From: Dyadobacter endophyticus
Lineage (GTDB): Bacteria; Bacteroidota; Bacteroidia; Cytophagales; Spirosomataceae
Length of the DNA: 64,000 bases
Direction: 5' to 3'
NCBI RefSeq assembly: GCF_014641595.1
Contig: NZ_BMIA01000001.1
Span: 2,046,426-2,110,425 of the forward strand
Of this stretch, positions 1-8,488 are shown one piece after another. The notes under the pieces were generated by a model. The model had not been told where the DNA came from. It ran no database searches and saw only the letters and a program-made list of their open reading frames with translations. Made by a program: the position numbers and the translations under genes. Positions within the stretch are counted from its first letter, which is position 1; each line of letters starts with the position of its first letter.

Positions 1-1
1 C

Positions 2-304
2 CTCGGCGGTGTCCTCGTCCCGCTTGTGTTATGGCTCTACAACCGCCAACGCGTCGCGGGTGTGAACGAACTCGGCAAGCGTATCCTCAATTTCCAGATC
101 ACCTGGGCTATTATTGTGTACAGCTTCGTGCTCATCATCATGTTCGGCCTGATGTCCGGGCGGTTCTTTTTCCACCCCTTCCTGATGGCCGGGTTTGGAT
201 TGTTGATGGCAGTGGTCAACACCGCGGTTATCCTTACAACACATTTCCGCCTCGTCCGGGGTGAAGGGGATTATTATGGAATGGGGTTGAAGATTATTCA
301 GTGA
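2..304 (+). CDS. DUF4870-like small membrane protein (3' part only)
   Basis: The reading frame is open from base 2, so the true start lies before the window; the GTG at base 26 is internal. The last 100 residues are visible. They begin with the end of a hydrophobic segment, continue with the motif NELGKRILNFQ, and then hold two more hydrophobic stretches at about visible residues 37-55 and 62-85 before a short polar tail. This is the layout of the DUF4870/Tic20-like family of small membrane proteins, in which an N/D-E-x-G-K-x-x-LNFQ motif precedes the second helix. No biochemical role is established for the family. It converges on the DUF1304 gene with only 37 bases between them and no visible terminator. 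Confidence 0.7.
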   Translation, partial: LGGVLVPLVLWLYNRQRVAGVNELGKRILNFQITWAIIVYSFVLIIMFGLMSGRFFFHPFLMAGFGLLMAVVNTAVILTTHFRLVRGEGDYYGMGLKIIQ

Positions 305-341
305 GTTTGTTGAAATGCAGGGTTTGGATTGTGGCTCTGCT

Positions 342-704
342 TCACAAATGCAACACCACCAGCGCCACAATTGCCGGCAAAGCCTGCACGAAAAATATCT
401 TCTTACTAGCCGTAACAGCCCCGTAAATCCCTGCCACGATCACACAACAAAGGAAGAAAACCCCTACGTACAGCCGCCAGTGATGGTCCTCAATGAGCAA
501 TGACCAGACAAGCCCGGCGGCGAGGAAACCGTTGTAGAGTCCCTGGTTGGCGGCGAGGGTTTTGGTAGGCTTGAACAGCTCGGGCGCCAAAGAGCCTTTG
601 AAGGTTTCCTTGCCTTTCGTTTCCCAGGCGAACATTTCGATGTAGAGAATGTAAAGATGTTCCAGCGCAACGAGGGCGACGAGGATGGTAGCGAGTGTTT
701 GCAT
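342..704 (-). CDS. DUF1304 family membrane protein
   Basis: A 120-residue integral membrane protein. I chose the ATG at 704 because the sequence MQTLATILVALVALEHLYI matches the usual N-terminus of the family; an upstream ATG at 731 would add nine charged residues. It shows the family hallmarks: an EHLYILYIEMF segment in the first helix, then TKTLAANQGLYNG leading into the second helix, and two further helices to the C-terminus, four in total. The function is unknown. It stands alone on the minus strand between a terminator at 734-766 and the converging DUF4870 gene. Confidence 0.85.
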   Translation of the reverse strand: MQTLATILVALVALEHLYILYIEMFAWETKGKETFKGSLAPELFKPTKTLAANQGLYNGFLAAGLVWSLLIEDHHWRLYVGVFFLCCVIVAGIYGAVTASKKIFFVQALPAIVALVVLHL

Positions 705-733
705 ATGTCTTTTTTTGAAGACAATGTACAAAA

Positions 734-766
734 AAACAGGCCTTTGGGTAATGCCGAGGCCTGTTT
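734..766 (-). terminator. Intrinsic terminator of the DUF1059 gene
   Basis: The arms AAACAGGCCT (734-743) and AGGCCTGTTT (757-766) form a perfect 10-bp stem. Read on the minus strand the stem is followed by a T-run. It lies 36 bases after the stop of the DUF1059 gene. Confidence 0.75.
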
Positions 767-801
767 AATCATGGAATTTTAATAGCAACCCGCGGATTTG
801 G

Positions 802-975
802 CTAGGCCTCCTCTTTAATGAGCGTTCGCAATTGATTGGCCAGCTCGGGTGATACCTGCACACCGTGTACATCGTGCGCATGTACGGCGGCCTGCGCCAG
901 AACTTCTTCATCGGTGGCGGCCTTGATTACCCCTTCACAATCGAATCCCGCGTCGCGGCAGTGTAATGTTTTCAT
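802..975 (-). CDS. DUF1059 family small protein
   Basis: A 57-residue open frame that runs from ATG at 975 to TAG at 802. The protein begins MKTLHCRDAGFDCEGVI, continues with a TDEEVLAQAAVHAHDVHGV segment and ends with a charged helix. The two N-terminal cysteines (residues 6 and 13) and the closing HAxxVHG motif are the signature of DUF1059, a family of short cytosolic proteins of unknown function that may bind a metal through the Cys and His residues (inference). It has its own candidate -7 element at 1003-1010 and its own terminator, so it is probably a single-gene unit. It is easy to miss because of its length. Confidence 0.85.
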   Translation of the reverse strand: MKTLHCRDAGFDCEGVIKAATDEEVLAQAAVHAHDVHGVQVSPELANQLRTLIKEEA

Positions 976-1002
976 ATTTGGAACAGGTTAAAAGTGTACG
1001 GG

Positions 1003-1010
1003 CAAAAATA
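1003..1010 (-). promoter_or_regulatory. Candidate -7 element (TATTTTTG) of the DUF1059 gene
   Basis: Read on the minus strand, 1010-1003 is TATTTTTG, a match to the Bacteroidota TAnnTTTG element, 28 bases before the start codon. No -33 element at the usual distance is clear. Confidence 0.4.
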
Positions 1011-1059
1011 GCGCCCGAGACAACCAGCCGACGGTATCAAAAGATACATAAACCTAAAT

Positions 1060-1694
1060 TTATTTCAGGCGAATATACCCCCTTAGCAACATTACCTTGC
1101 CCTGCTGCTCAAAGCTTTTCAGTATCCTCGAAATGACTACGCGGGTTGTTCCCAGTTCGTAAGCAAGCTGTTGGTGGGAAATGGCAATCTTGTCGGTGCC
1201 TTCCTGCCGCGACCGGTTAGCCAGATACGTCATGACCCTTTTCTCAACCGGATCAAATGCCACGCTCTCGAATGACCCGAGCAGCTCGTCGTACCGGCTC
1301 CGGAAAGTCTGGATCAGAAATGCATTCCACGAAGGATATTTGAGCTGCCACTCGTTCACCAGACGCGACGGAAAAACAAAAATTTCCGACGGCTCGGTCG
1401 CTACTCCATACGAACGCTGGTGTTGTTGAAATACGCGGCGGAAAGCGACATCATACAGGTCTGTCCTGCGCGGACGTAGTACAGCAGGATTTCCCGATCC
1501 TCTTTTTGCTGAAAAACCCTGATTTCCCCCGTGAGAACAATCGGCAGAAAATCGAGGTATTGCCCTTCACGGACGATCATATCTCCTTTCCCTATCCGCA
1601 GGAATTTGCTATTGTGAGCCATTTCCTGCCTTAGCCCCGGCTCGACAAACATCCCGGGAAGTTTGGCCAGTATTTCATTTTTATCCATAAACAT
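1060..1694 (-). pseudogene. Crp/Fnr family transcriptional regulator, frameshifted
   Basis: Two frames together make one regulator. The first (1694 to 1401) gives an N-terminal cyclic-nucleotide-binding-like domain (GDMIVREGQYLDFLPIVLTGEIRVF in two parts, ending GQTCMMSLSAAYF). The second, read through 1410-1360 and down to 1060, continues with YGVATEPSEIFVFPSRLVNEW, a dimerisation helix, and a helix-turn-helix with ISHQQLAYELGTTRVVISRI. The break is after SVR, at about plus-strand base 1410: one extra base there restores a single frame of about 211 residues, a normal length for the family. Both halves look intact otherwise, so this is either a recent mutation or a base-call error. A perfect AT-rich palindrome sits just upstream at 1713-1726. 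Its original target is unknown. Confidence 0.75.
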
Positions 1695-1712
1695 TTATTA
1701 TTCAATACATTA

Positions 1713-1726
1713 CAATAATATTATTG
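1713..1726. promoter_or_regulatory. AT-rich palindrome upstream of the broken Crp/Fnr gene
   Basis: CAATAATATTATTG is a perfect 14-bp palindrome that ends 18 bases before the start codon of the regulator. It could be an autoregulatory operator, but palindromes this AT-rich also arise by chance. Confidence 0.25.
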
Positions 1727-1879
1727 AAAATATACTGAGGTTATTCGTTGTCACCGCATCTTTGCTTGAAGATCTATTATGCGGTAGAGCACGTTCGTAT
1801 TCCTGCTCATTGGATAACCGATTGCCAATATTATCTTGCCGCCAAATTTTAGCGTTCACTTCCATTCACCAATCAATCC

Positions 1880-2614
1880 ATGAAAAAACACTTTCTCGCC
1901 TGCCTGCTCCTGTATGTATGTTCACTCGCGCAAGCGCAGACGCCCGACAAAAGCTTTAAAACCGATGACCTCATCCTCCAAAAAGTAAGCGACCACGCAT
2001 ATACGCACCTTACCTACCTCCAAACGGAAACTTTTGGAAAAGTACCCTGCAATGGCCTCATCGTTTTCGACGGAGGCGAGGCGGTGATCTTTGATACGCC
2101 AGTGGACGACGCGACTTCCGAAAAGGTAATCCGGTGGGTCGAAGATAGTTTGAAATGCAAGGTAAAGGCCATCATAGCCACGCATTTCCATGAGGATTGC
2201 GTCGGCGGGTTGAAGGCGTTTCACGAGCACGGCATCCCATCCTACGCGACGAACAAGACGATTGCATTCGACAAAGAACACAAATTCCCTGTCCCTCAGA
2301 AAGGTTTCGACAATCAGCTGGACCTGAAAGTGGGCAAAAAAGCGGTTGTCGCGGCATTTTACGGTGAAGGTCATACGCGCGACAATATCATCGGCTATTT
2401 CCCGGCCGAGAAGGTAATGTTCGGCGGCTGCCTGATCAAAGAAGTGGATGCAACCAAAGGCAACCTCGCCGATGCCAACGTGGAAGCATGGCCCGCAACG
2501 GTGACCAAAATCAAAGCGCAATATCCGGACGCGAAAGTGGTGATCCCAGGGCACGGGAAAATCGGCGACACCGCATTACTGGACTACACGATCAAACTGT
2601 TTTCCCAAAAATAA
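1880..2614 (+). CDS. Subclass B1 metallo-beta-lactamase, secreted
   Basis: A 244-residue protein with a signal peptide (MKKHFLACLLLYVCSLAQAQ, probably cut near residue 20). The full zinc-ligand set of subclass B1 beta-lactamases is present: H102, H104 and D106 in HFHEDCVGG, H165 in GEGHTRDN, C184 in GGCLIK and H225 in PGHGKIG. The lysine that follows the ligand cysteine by three places (CxxK) contacts the substrate carboxylate in known B1 enzymes. Family knowledge predicts a periplasmic zinc enzyme that opens beta-lactam rings, often including carbapenems; the true spectrum cannot be read from sequence. It is a single gene, divergent from the broken Crp/Fnr regulator, with nothing mobile around it, so it looks like a resident chromosomal gene. 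Length is normal for the family. Confidence 0.88.
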   Translation: MKKHFLACLLLYVCSLAQAQTPDKSFKTDDLILQKVSDHAYTHLTYLQTETFGKVPCNGLIVFDGGEAVIFDTPVDDATSEKVIRWVEDSLKCKVKAIIATHFHEDCVGGLKAFHEHGIPSYATNKTIAFDKEHKFPVPQKGFDNQLDLKVGKKAVVAAFYGEGHTRDNIIGYFPAEKVMFGGCLIKEVDATKGNLADANVEAWPATVTKIKAQYPDAKVVIPGHGKIGDTALLDYTIKLFSQK

Positions 2615-2666
2615 ACCGCAGAGCGGCTCCTTGTTTATAGCAACATAGTGTTGCAAAAAACGAATT

Positions 2667-2721
2667 CAGCTCCGTTAAGAGCTTCCCGACACAATTGTCA
2701 AGGAAGCTCCTAACGGAGCTG
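2667..2721. terminator. Long hairpin between convergent genes, possible dispersed palindromic element
   Basis: The left arm 2667-2686 (starts CAGCTCCGTTAAGAGCTTCC) pairs with the right arm 2702-2721 with one mismatch, giving a stem of about 20 bp. The loop itself holds ACAATTGT. Read on the minus strand the stem is followed by a run of six T at 2660-2655, so it can end transcription of the ThuA gene; for the plus strand there is no T-run. A second small hairpin, GCAACA-tag-TGTTGC, lies at 2640-2654. The stem is longer than a terminator needs. Confidence 0.6.
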
Positions 2722-2744
2722 AAATGTTAATCAGACTACCAACG

Positions 2745-3488
2745 CTACTTCACCCCCTTGCCCGTAGCAGCCCAGTAAATCCCGCCATAAAGGTGATCCA
2801 GGAACGACTGATCGGAGTAAACCAGGCCAATGTGGCCCAGGCCGGTGTAGAATGCGCGGCCGCCGTCGAAATTGTGGTACCATGCGATCGGGTGCTCACC
2901 CATGCCGGTGCCCTGGTTTGTTTTAGGATCGTAGGTTTTTTCGTCGAGGTTAATGAGCACTTTCAGGTCATCGGCGTTGAGCGGTTTTTTGTATTCGTAC
3001 CACTCGTCGGTCCATAGCATACGTTTCGGGAAACGTTCGAGGCCGGGGAAATTGCTGTCTTTCACATCCAGGAACGCCGTTTGCTGCGCCGGGTGGGTTT
3101 TGAAATACGCTCCTACCAGCTTGCCATACCAGGGCCAGTCATATTCTGTATCCGCTGCCGCGTGAATACCTACCCAGCCCTTTCCGCTTTTGATGTACTT
3201 TTCTAGGGCCGCCTGCTGCGTGTCGTTGAGGATATCCCCGGTCGTGTTCAGGAAGATCACTACCGAGTAGTTAGCCAGACTTTTGTCATTAAAAACATCG
3301 GCATTCTCCTGCCAGTCGACCGAGAAATTATGCCTCGACGCCAGGTTCCTGATCCCGGTCACACCTTCGTGGATGGAAACATGGTGAAAACCCGCAGTTT
3401 TGGTAAAAAGCAACGCCTTGAACTGCTGCGCATGCGCCGTAACCGCGCTTCCGATCAGAAGAGACAGGGCCAGTAATTTTTTGAGCAT
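2745..3488 (-). CDS. ThuA-like domain protein, secreted
   Basis: A 247-residue protein with a signal peptide (MLKKLLALSLLIGSAVTAHAQ) and then one ThuA-like, glutamine-amidotransferase-like domain. Visible family features are LLFTKTAGFHH at the first strand, the GWVGIHAAADTEYDWPWYGKLVGAYFKTHP block (positions about 110-140), and the closing HPIAWYHNFDGGRAFYTGLGH motif. ThuA proteins are linked to sugar utilisation, originally trehalose, but no enzyme activity is firmly known. In Bacteroidota and Planctomycetota such genes commonly lie beside PVC-type quinoprotein genes, as here. A terminator at 3609-3651 separates it from the quinoprotein gene upstream, so it probably has its own promoter in the 185-base gap. 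Confidence 0.88.
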   Translation of the reverse strand: MLKKLLALSLLIGSAVTAHAQQFKALLFTKTAGFHHVSIHEGVTGIRNLASRHNFSVDWQENADVFNDKSLANYSVVIFLNTTGDILNDTQQAALEKYIKSGKGWVGIHAAADTEYDWPWYGKLVGAYFKTHPAQQTAFLDVKDSNFPGLERFPKRMLWTDEWYEYKKPLNADDLKVLINLDEKTYDPKTNQGTGMGEHPIAWYHNFDGGRAFYTGLGHIGLVYSDQSFLDHLYGGIYWAATGKGVK

Positions 3489-3608
3489 GATTAAAATTGA
3501 AAAATGATGGAAATAGTATTTAAAACAAGCAGGGTTAGAAATTTACTGTTTTGACCACGTGAGATTAGGTTACTTCTAAAATTCAAAGGGCTGTTTTAAT
3601 GCCAAAAA

Positions 3609-3651
3609 TGGAGCTAACATTAAAATCAGGTACATTTTAATGTCAGCTCCA
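3609..3651 (-). terminator. Intrinsic terminator of the PVC-type quinoprotein gene
   Basis: The arms TGGAGCTAACATTAAAAT (3609-3626) and 3634-3651 pair over 18 bp with one mismatch around a 7-base loop. On the minus strand the stem is followed by TTTTT. It lies 23 bases past the stop of the gene that ends at 3674. Confidence 0.8.
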
Positions 3652-3673
3652 ATAAAGCGTAAACCCTCTAAGA

Positions 3674-6600
3674 CTATCTCCCTACCTTCAACCGCGTCTG
3701 TGCGCCGCCGCTAACATCTTTCAATTCCACTTTCAATCCATCCTTCACCACACTGCGGTCGAGTACTAATGTGATCGGCTGGATGCCTTGCGACAGGTCG
3801 GCAGTGATCATGCCGGCGGAGATTTTCAGAGGTTTTCCGCCACTGTATGCGGTGATGCCGTCTGTGGTGCTCAATGCGAAGGTTACCGGACCTTTGGTTA
3901 ATGCCTCGATCTCAAAACCTACCACGCTGTATGTTTTTCCAGCACTGTTGTTGATTTCAGAAAGCTCGTCGATCGGAAGTTCGCCAGATACTTTGCTGTA
4001 AACCGGCGCGCCGGAAACCTTCCCTTTACCTGCTGATGCAGGATTTCCCGGAGAGAATTTACTTGCCAGCTCTTTGCTCAAACTGATGTTCTCCCACCTG
4101 CGCACGTAGCGCGTTGCGGGTACGCGGAAGTCACCGGGTTCGCCGAGTTTGGTCAGGAATGCGACAAGATCCACAAACTGATCGCGGTCGAGGCTGGCGG
4201 TGAGGCCCGGAGGCATGAGCGAGCCGGGTACTTTTTCCATAACCTGCACCTGGCTTTTGGCAATGGAAACCTCCTTGCCCGTCACGTCGCGGATCACGAT
4301 TTCGTTGGCGCCATCGGAGGCCAGGTAGCCCATCAGTTCAGAGCCGTCTTTTTTGACAACGCGCTTCAAATCGTAACCTTCTTTAATTGAAGCACTTGGA
4401 TAAAGTATTGATTTAATGATAGTCTCAGCAGGTGAACTCGTTCCAAGGCTGCTCAAATCGGGCCCGATCAATCCACCTGCGCCGCCGATCGCATGGCAGG
4501 TCGTGCAGCTTGATTCGGCTTTACGGAAAATCAACTCTCCTTTGACAGCATCCCCTTTTTCGCGGGCCAGCTTGGCGAGGCCTTCAATGGTCTTATCATC
4601 GAGGTCTTGCGGCATTTTAGGTGCAGGCATAGTACCTCCCGACGCTTCCAGGGCTTTTTTCAATGCCGCTATTTCGTCGATGCTCTGGCGTGTCCAGCCG
4701 GCACGTTGCTGTACGAGTACACGGCCCCGTTTGGCAACGGTTTCCGGAATCTTTTTCGCGGCAATGGCATCAGCCAACGCAGCTGCGCCGGAGTTGGAAG
4801 GAATGAATGCCAGGAATAGGTCCGACATGTCGGTATCCGCAGGTAGCGTGCGCATCAACTCGGCACTAGCCTTTGCTCCTTCTTTTTCATCCAGGCCAGC
4901 CAGTTGCGCAGCCGCGATGATGCGGACTTCCGGAGTGTTTTTCGGACCTGTCAGGTCGGTTACCAATTGTAATGCTTTTGGTTTATCGATAGCTCCCAAT
5001 GCGCCGAGGGCAGCTTTTTTGGTAGCTGGGTTGCCCGTTTGGATAAGGCTGGTCAGCCTGTCATTTAACGATGAAACTTTCCAAAGGCCGATCAGGCGAA
5101 TAGCGCTGAGGCTGACGGCTTCCTCGTCATTACCAATCAGCGACGCGATGCGCTCCGGATTTTTGGTTGGGATCACTTTGCGCTGGCTACCGGCTTCTTC
5201 CAATGCAGCCAATTGAGCGGCGGCATTTTTGTTATTGGATTGAACAGCCAAGTCAAGCAGCATATTCAGGTCGGCGGGCTGGCCGAGGCGGGCTATCGAT
5301 GCGAGGACGTCCTTTTGATATTCATCGGGTACCTGGCCTTTTTGGTACAATGCAGTCAGCAATGCAGCAGCATCGGAACTTGTTGCGGATTTCAGTGCAT
5401 AGGCCGTCTTTTTAGCATCACCTAATAGATTCGGATCAGATTTCAGCTTCGCTACCCATACCGGTTCCAGTTCACGGACGGTTTGCCACAATGCGAAATC
5501 CAGAAATTCGTCCATTTGTGCATCCAGTACAGTCAATGCGGTTTTTGCAGCTTGCGGTGTTTTCGTTTTACGCAAGGCAATTACAGCCTCCAGGCGTACC
5601 TGCGGGTGCGAATCCCCGACAGCCTTGGCCAACAATGCTGGCGTATTCGCAACTTTTGGATACCAAAGTGCCAGTGCACGCAATGCAGCCGCACGCGCGT
5701 TGTGGCTTTTCGCATTCAGCAAATTCAGCAGCAACGGTTCGTTCAGGGTTTCAAGCGTTTGGTATAACCATAACGCTTCCAGCAAATTGTGCTCGTATTT
5801 CGCATCGTTTTTATCCAAACCAGCTACCCATTTTTCCAACGCGGGCAATACCTCCTTTGCGCCACGCGCTTTCAATACCTGTTTCGCTTGCAAGCGCGTC
5901 CAGTCTTCTGGCAATTTCAATGATTCGAGTAATTCATTTACCGTCGCTTTTGCTAGTTGCGGCTTTTTAACGAGCGGCCGGTTTTTGGCAACAATGCGCC
6001 AGATGCGCCCATGCTGCTGGTCGCGGCGGGGATCGTGAAAATCCACTTCACCGTGTTGTATAATGGGGTTATACCAGTCGGCGACGTAAATGGCACCATC
6101 CGGACCTACGTTAATATCCACCGGCCGAAAAGCCACATTGTCGGACCACATCAGGTCGTCGGTTTGTTTCGACACATAACCGCTACCCTGCTCTTCCAGT
6201 TTGAAGCTGTTAATGCGGTTGGCGCGGAAGTCGTTGGTAATCATTCGGCCCTGCCACGCGTCGGGCAAATGGCCGCCGGAAACGACGTCCAAGCCGCTAT
6301 GCTTCGGCTGGCCCGGGTTCAGTCCGCGTAGAAGGCGTGCAGCACCTGGCGCTGTCACGAATGTCGCCCCAGGGAATGCATAGTTAATACCCTCACCACC
6401 AGCACCATCCGTAAGGAAAGACTGTCCCCAGCGGTCGAACTGCAAGCCCCACGGGTTTACCAGCCCGCGTGCGTAAACATCCATATCCAGATTGCGCGTG
6501 TTGAGCTGCCAAACGCCACCGCCTTCAAGGCGTTTAATACCAAATGGTGTTTCGACGTGGCTGTAAATGTAAATCGACTGGTTGAAATACATCCGGCCTT

Positions 6601-7120
6601 CCGGTCCCCACCGGAAAGTGTGGATCAAATGGTGCGTATCACCCGTTCCGAAACCGCTCAGGATGCGGCGTTTTTTGTCGGCCTTACCGTCGCCGTCCGT
6701 ATCCGCGAAATGCAGGATTTCCGTCGAGTTAGCCACGTAGCAGCCGCCGTCACCTGGCAAAATACCGGTTGGCTGGATTAATCCTTCGGCGAAAACCGTC
6801 GATTTATCGGCCTTGCCGTCGCCGTCGGTGTCTTCCAGGACAAAGATCTTGTCATTCGCCGATTCACCGGTTTTCAAATGCGGGTACACCGTGCTGCTCA
6901 CCACCCAAAGGCGGCCTTCGGTGTCCCAGTTCATCTGGATCGGCTTCGCAACCATCGGATCGGCGGCGAAGAGTGTCACTTCGAAGCCATCGGCTAGTTT
7001 GAAGGATTTCAGTTCCTTTTCAACGTCCGGGTCGAGGTTAAAAGGATGCTGGTCCGGCTCTGTCGATGAGGTGAGCAGCATCATTGGGAGGAGCAATGCT
7101 CCGTATAATAATCTTTTCAT
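3674..7120 (-). CDS. PVC-type heme-binding quinoprotein with HEAT repeats and cytochrome c domain
   Basis: An 1148-residue exported protein with a signal peptide (MKRLLYGALLLPMMLLTSS). Domains in order: a PQQ/sugar-dehydrogenase-like beta-propeller at about residues 35-380 (typical phrases are VLEDTDGDGKADKSTVF, LVNPWGLQFDRWGQ and VGPDGAIYVADWYNPIIQH), a long HEAT-like helical array at about 390-800, a single c-type heme site CTTCHAIGG near residue 870 with its distal MPPG segment, and a C-terminal beta-rich domain at about 1000-1148. This is the layout known as the PVC-type heme-binding CxxCH protein, thought to oxidise sugars or alcohols in the periplasm; the substrate is unknown. It is last in a minus-strand run behind an SGNH hydrolase (42-base gap). 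A shorter paralogue without the heme domain is at 47729-49861. Confidence 0.88.
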   Translation of the reverse strand: MKRLLYGALLLPMMLLTSSTEPDQHPFNLDPDVEKELKSFKLADGFEVTLFAADPMVAKPIQMNWDTEGRLWVVSSTVYPHLKTGESANDKIFVLEDTDGDGKADKSTVFAEGLIQPTGILPGDGGCYVANSTEILHFADTDGDGKADKKRRILSGFGTGDTHHLIHTFRWGPEGRMYFNQSIYIYSHVETPFGIKRLEGGGVWQLNTRNLDMDVYARGLVNPWGLQFDRWGQSFLTDGAGGEGINYAFPGATFVTAPGAARLLRGLNPGQPKHSGLDVVSGGHLPDAWQGRMITNDFRANRINSFKLEEQGSGYVSKQTDDLMWSDNVAFRPVDINVGPDGAIYVADWYNPIIQHGEVDFHDPRRDQQHGRIWRIVAKNRPLVKKPQLAKATVNELLESLKLPEDWTRLQAKQVLKARGAKEVLPALEKWVAGLDKNDAKYEHNLLEALWLYQTLETLNEPLLLNLLNAKSHNARAAALRALALWYPKVANTPALLAKAVGDSHPQVRLEAVIALRKTKTPQAAKTALTVLDAQMDEFLDFALWQTVRELEPVWVAKLKSDPNLLGDAKKTAYALKSATSSDAAALLTALYQKGQVPDEYQKDVLASIARLGQPADLNMLLDLAVQSNNKNAAAQLAALEEAGSQRKVIPTKNPERIASLIGNDEEAVSLSAIRLIGLWKVSSLNDRLTSLIQTGNPATKKAALGALGAIDKPKALQLVTDLTGPKNTPEVRIIAAAQLAGLDEKEGAKASAELMRTLPADTDMSDLFLAFIPSNSGAAALADAIAAKKIPETVAKRGRVLVQQRAGWTRQSIDEIAALKKALEASGGTMPAPKMPQDLDDKTIEGLAKLAREKGDAVKGELIFRKAESSCTTCHAIGGAGGLIGPDLSSLGTSSPAETIIKSILYPSASIKEGYDLKRVVKKDGSELMGYLASDGANEIVIRDVTGKEVSIAKSQVQVMEKVPGSLMPPGLTASLDRDQFVDLVAFLTKLGEPGDFRVPATRYVRRWENISLSKELASKFSPGNPASAGKGKVSGAPVYSKVSGELPIDELSEINNSAGKTYSVVGFEIEALTKGPVTFALSTTDGITAYSGGKPLKISAGMITADLSQGIQPITLVLDRSVVKDGLKVELKDVSGGAQTRLKVGR

Positions 7121-7162
7121 GATATAATTATTGCGGTGCTCTGCACCTAAGTATGCATTTTG

Positions 7163-8395
7163 TTAATCCAGCTTCCTCAGCTCATACACCACTTCCTTCG
7201 GCTCGCTGTTGAGGATAATCTGTCCTTCGAGCCATTTGATAAGGATATTTTGCTCTTCGAGCCCCTTCACGTGGCGGCCTTGTTCATATCTCCGAAAGCC
7301 GACGATATAGGTCTGGTTCAAAGGCCGGTACTGGAAAAAATGCAATTCGTTTTTACGGATAACCATCTCCCGGATCCGCGCCGATTGCTCAAATTGCGGT
7401 CCCTGCTTGATTTCCACACCCTTCTCCCACTCCTTCGCGGAAGCGGTAACGACCTGCTCATTGGCGGCCGTCAAGGTATAATATCCTTTTTTTAACCCAA
7501 TGATCCTCACCACATTGGCATCGCTCCCGACCCAGCTGCTGGCTTGTGGAAAAGGCAAAGGCAGGTATTTGTCGGAAGCTACAAACCGCGCGATAACGTT
7601 GTTGTCCTTGCTGTCTGTCAGGATCTTGACATTGGAAGAATAGGGAGTCGGCTTTGCAATGGTAATCGTCGAAGTCGTGCGCTCACTGGGCAGCCCTAAT
7701 GCTTTTTCCAGTACGTCGGCGAGGTAGTAATAACCGGTTTCGTTCAAATGGACGGTATTTTCGATGATATCGGCCTTCTTGCTCGTGTTCAGTACCGGAT
7801 TATAAATATCGATAAACTGCTTGCCGCGCTGGGAAGCCACATCCGCTATCACTTTGGAATACAATTCAAGTTCCGCATTGCGGGCGTCGATGTGCTGCGA
7901 GGTGTCGGCAGAAACGACGGGAATCGTCGAAAGCAACACTGTTTTAGCGCCCAGCGATTCAATTTTATCAATGAGTTTATTCAAACCATCCTTGAAATGC
8001 CCTACGCCGGCCTGGCCTTCCTGCGCTTCCACGCCTCCGTATGCGAGGAACACGACGGTCGGAGCGGCTTTGGTAATATCCTCCATCAAGTGCTCGTACG
8101 GCGTCGGCGGGTTCGTGTAAGTGCTGCGCGCCTCACCCCAGACGTTGTCGCCTGTCCAGCCGAGGTTTCGGAAAGTAATGCCTTTATCGGCAAAACGGGT
8201 AGTGAGCGCCAGTTCCAGGTATCCATGCTGAAACTCGTTCTCAAAAATAGAGTTTCCCAGGAAAACGACCCGGTCGCCGTCTTTAAGCGTGAATGCGTTC
8301 GGGCTTTTGTTCTGAGCGATGGTGGGTCCGTAGACGAGGGTAAGTAGTAACAGAAAAACACAAACCGGGGGCCCCGGCAGTCTAAAATTGCTCAT
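7163..8395 (-). CDS. SGNH/GDSL-type hydrolase, secreted, with altered catalytic blocks
   Basis: A 410-residue protein with an N-terminal signal (hydrophobic residues 10-26). The SGNH fold is seen at residues 40-240: block I VVFLGNSIFEN with S49, block II NLGWTGDNVW with G78, block III AYGGVEAQEG, and block V ENTVHLNETGYYYLAD with H216. Two usual residues differ. Block III has a valine where the oxyanion asparagine is expected, and the aspartate three places before the catalytic histidine is asparagine. Serine and histidine remain, so activity as a Ser-His dyad is possible. The C-terminal 160 residues look beta-rich and hold no motif I recognise. It lies between the MFS transporter and the quinoprotein gene, all on the minus strand, and may deacylate a sugar substrate (inference). 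Confidence 0.8.
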   Translation of the reverse strand: MSNFRLPGPPVCVFLLLLTLVYGPTIAQNKSPNAFTLKDGDRVVFLGNSIFENEFQHGYLELALTTRFADKGITFRNLGWTGDNVWGEARSTYTNPPTPYEHLMEDITKAAPTVVFLAYGGVEAQEGQAGVGHFKDGLNKLIDKIESLGAKTVLLSTIPVVSADTSQHIDARNAELELYSKVIADVASQRGKQFIDIYNPVLNTSKKADIIENTVHLNETGYYYLADVLEKALGLPSERTTSTITIAKPTPYSSNVKILTDSKDNNVIARFVASDKYLPLPFPQASSWVGSDANVVRIIGLKKGYYTLTAANEQVVTASAKEWEKGVEIKQGPQFEQSARIREMVIRKNELHFFQYRPLNQTYIVGFRRYEQGRHVKGLEEQNILIKWLEGQIILNSEPKEVVYELRKLD

Positions 8396-8488
8396 TTACT
8401 TTGGGTTAAGTGTTTGGCAGAGTACTTTACTAGCATACAAAGACCCAAAGCCGCCGAACTTAACCGCCCGTTACACAAAAATCGAAAG

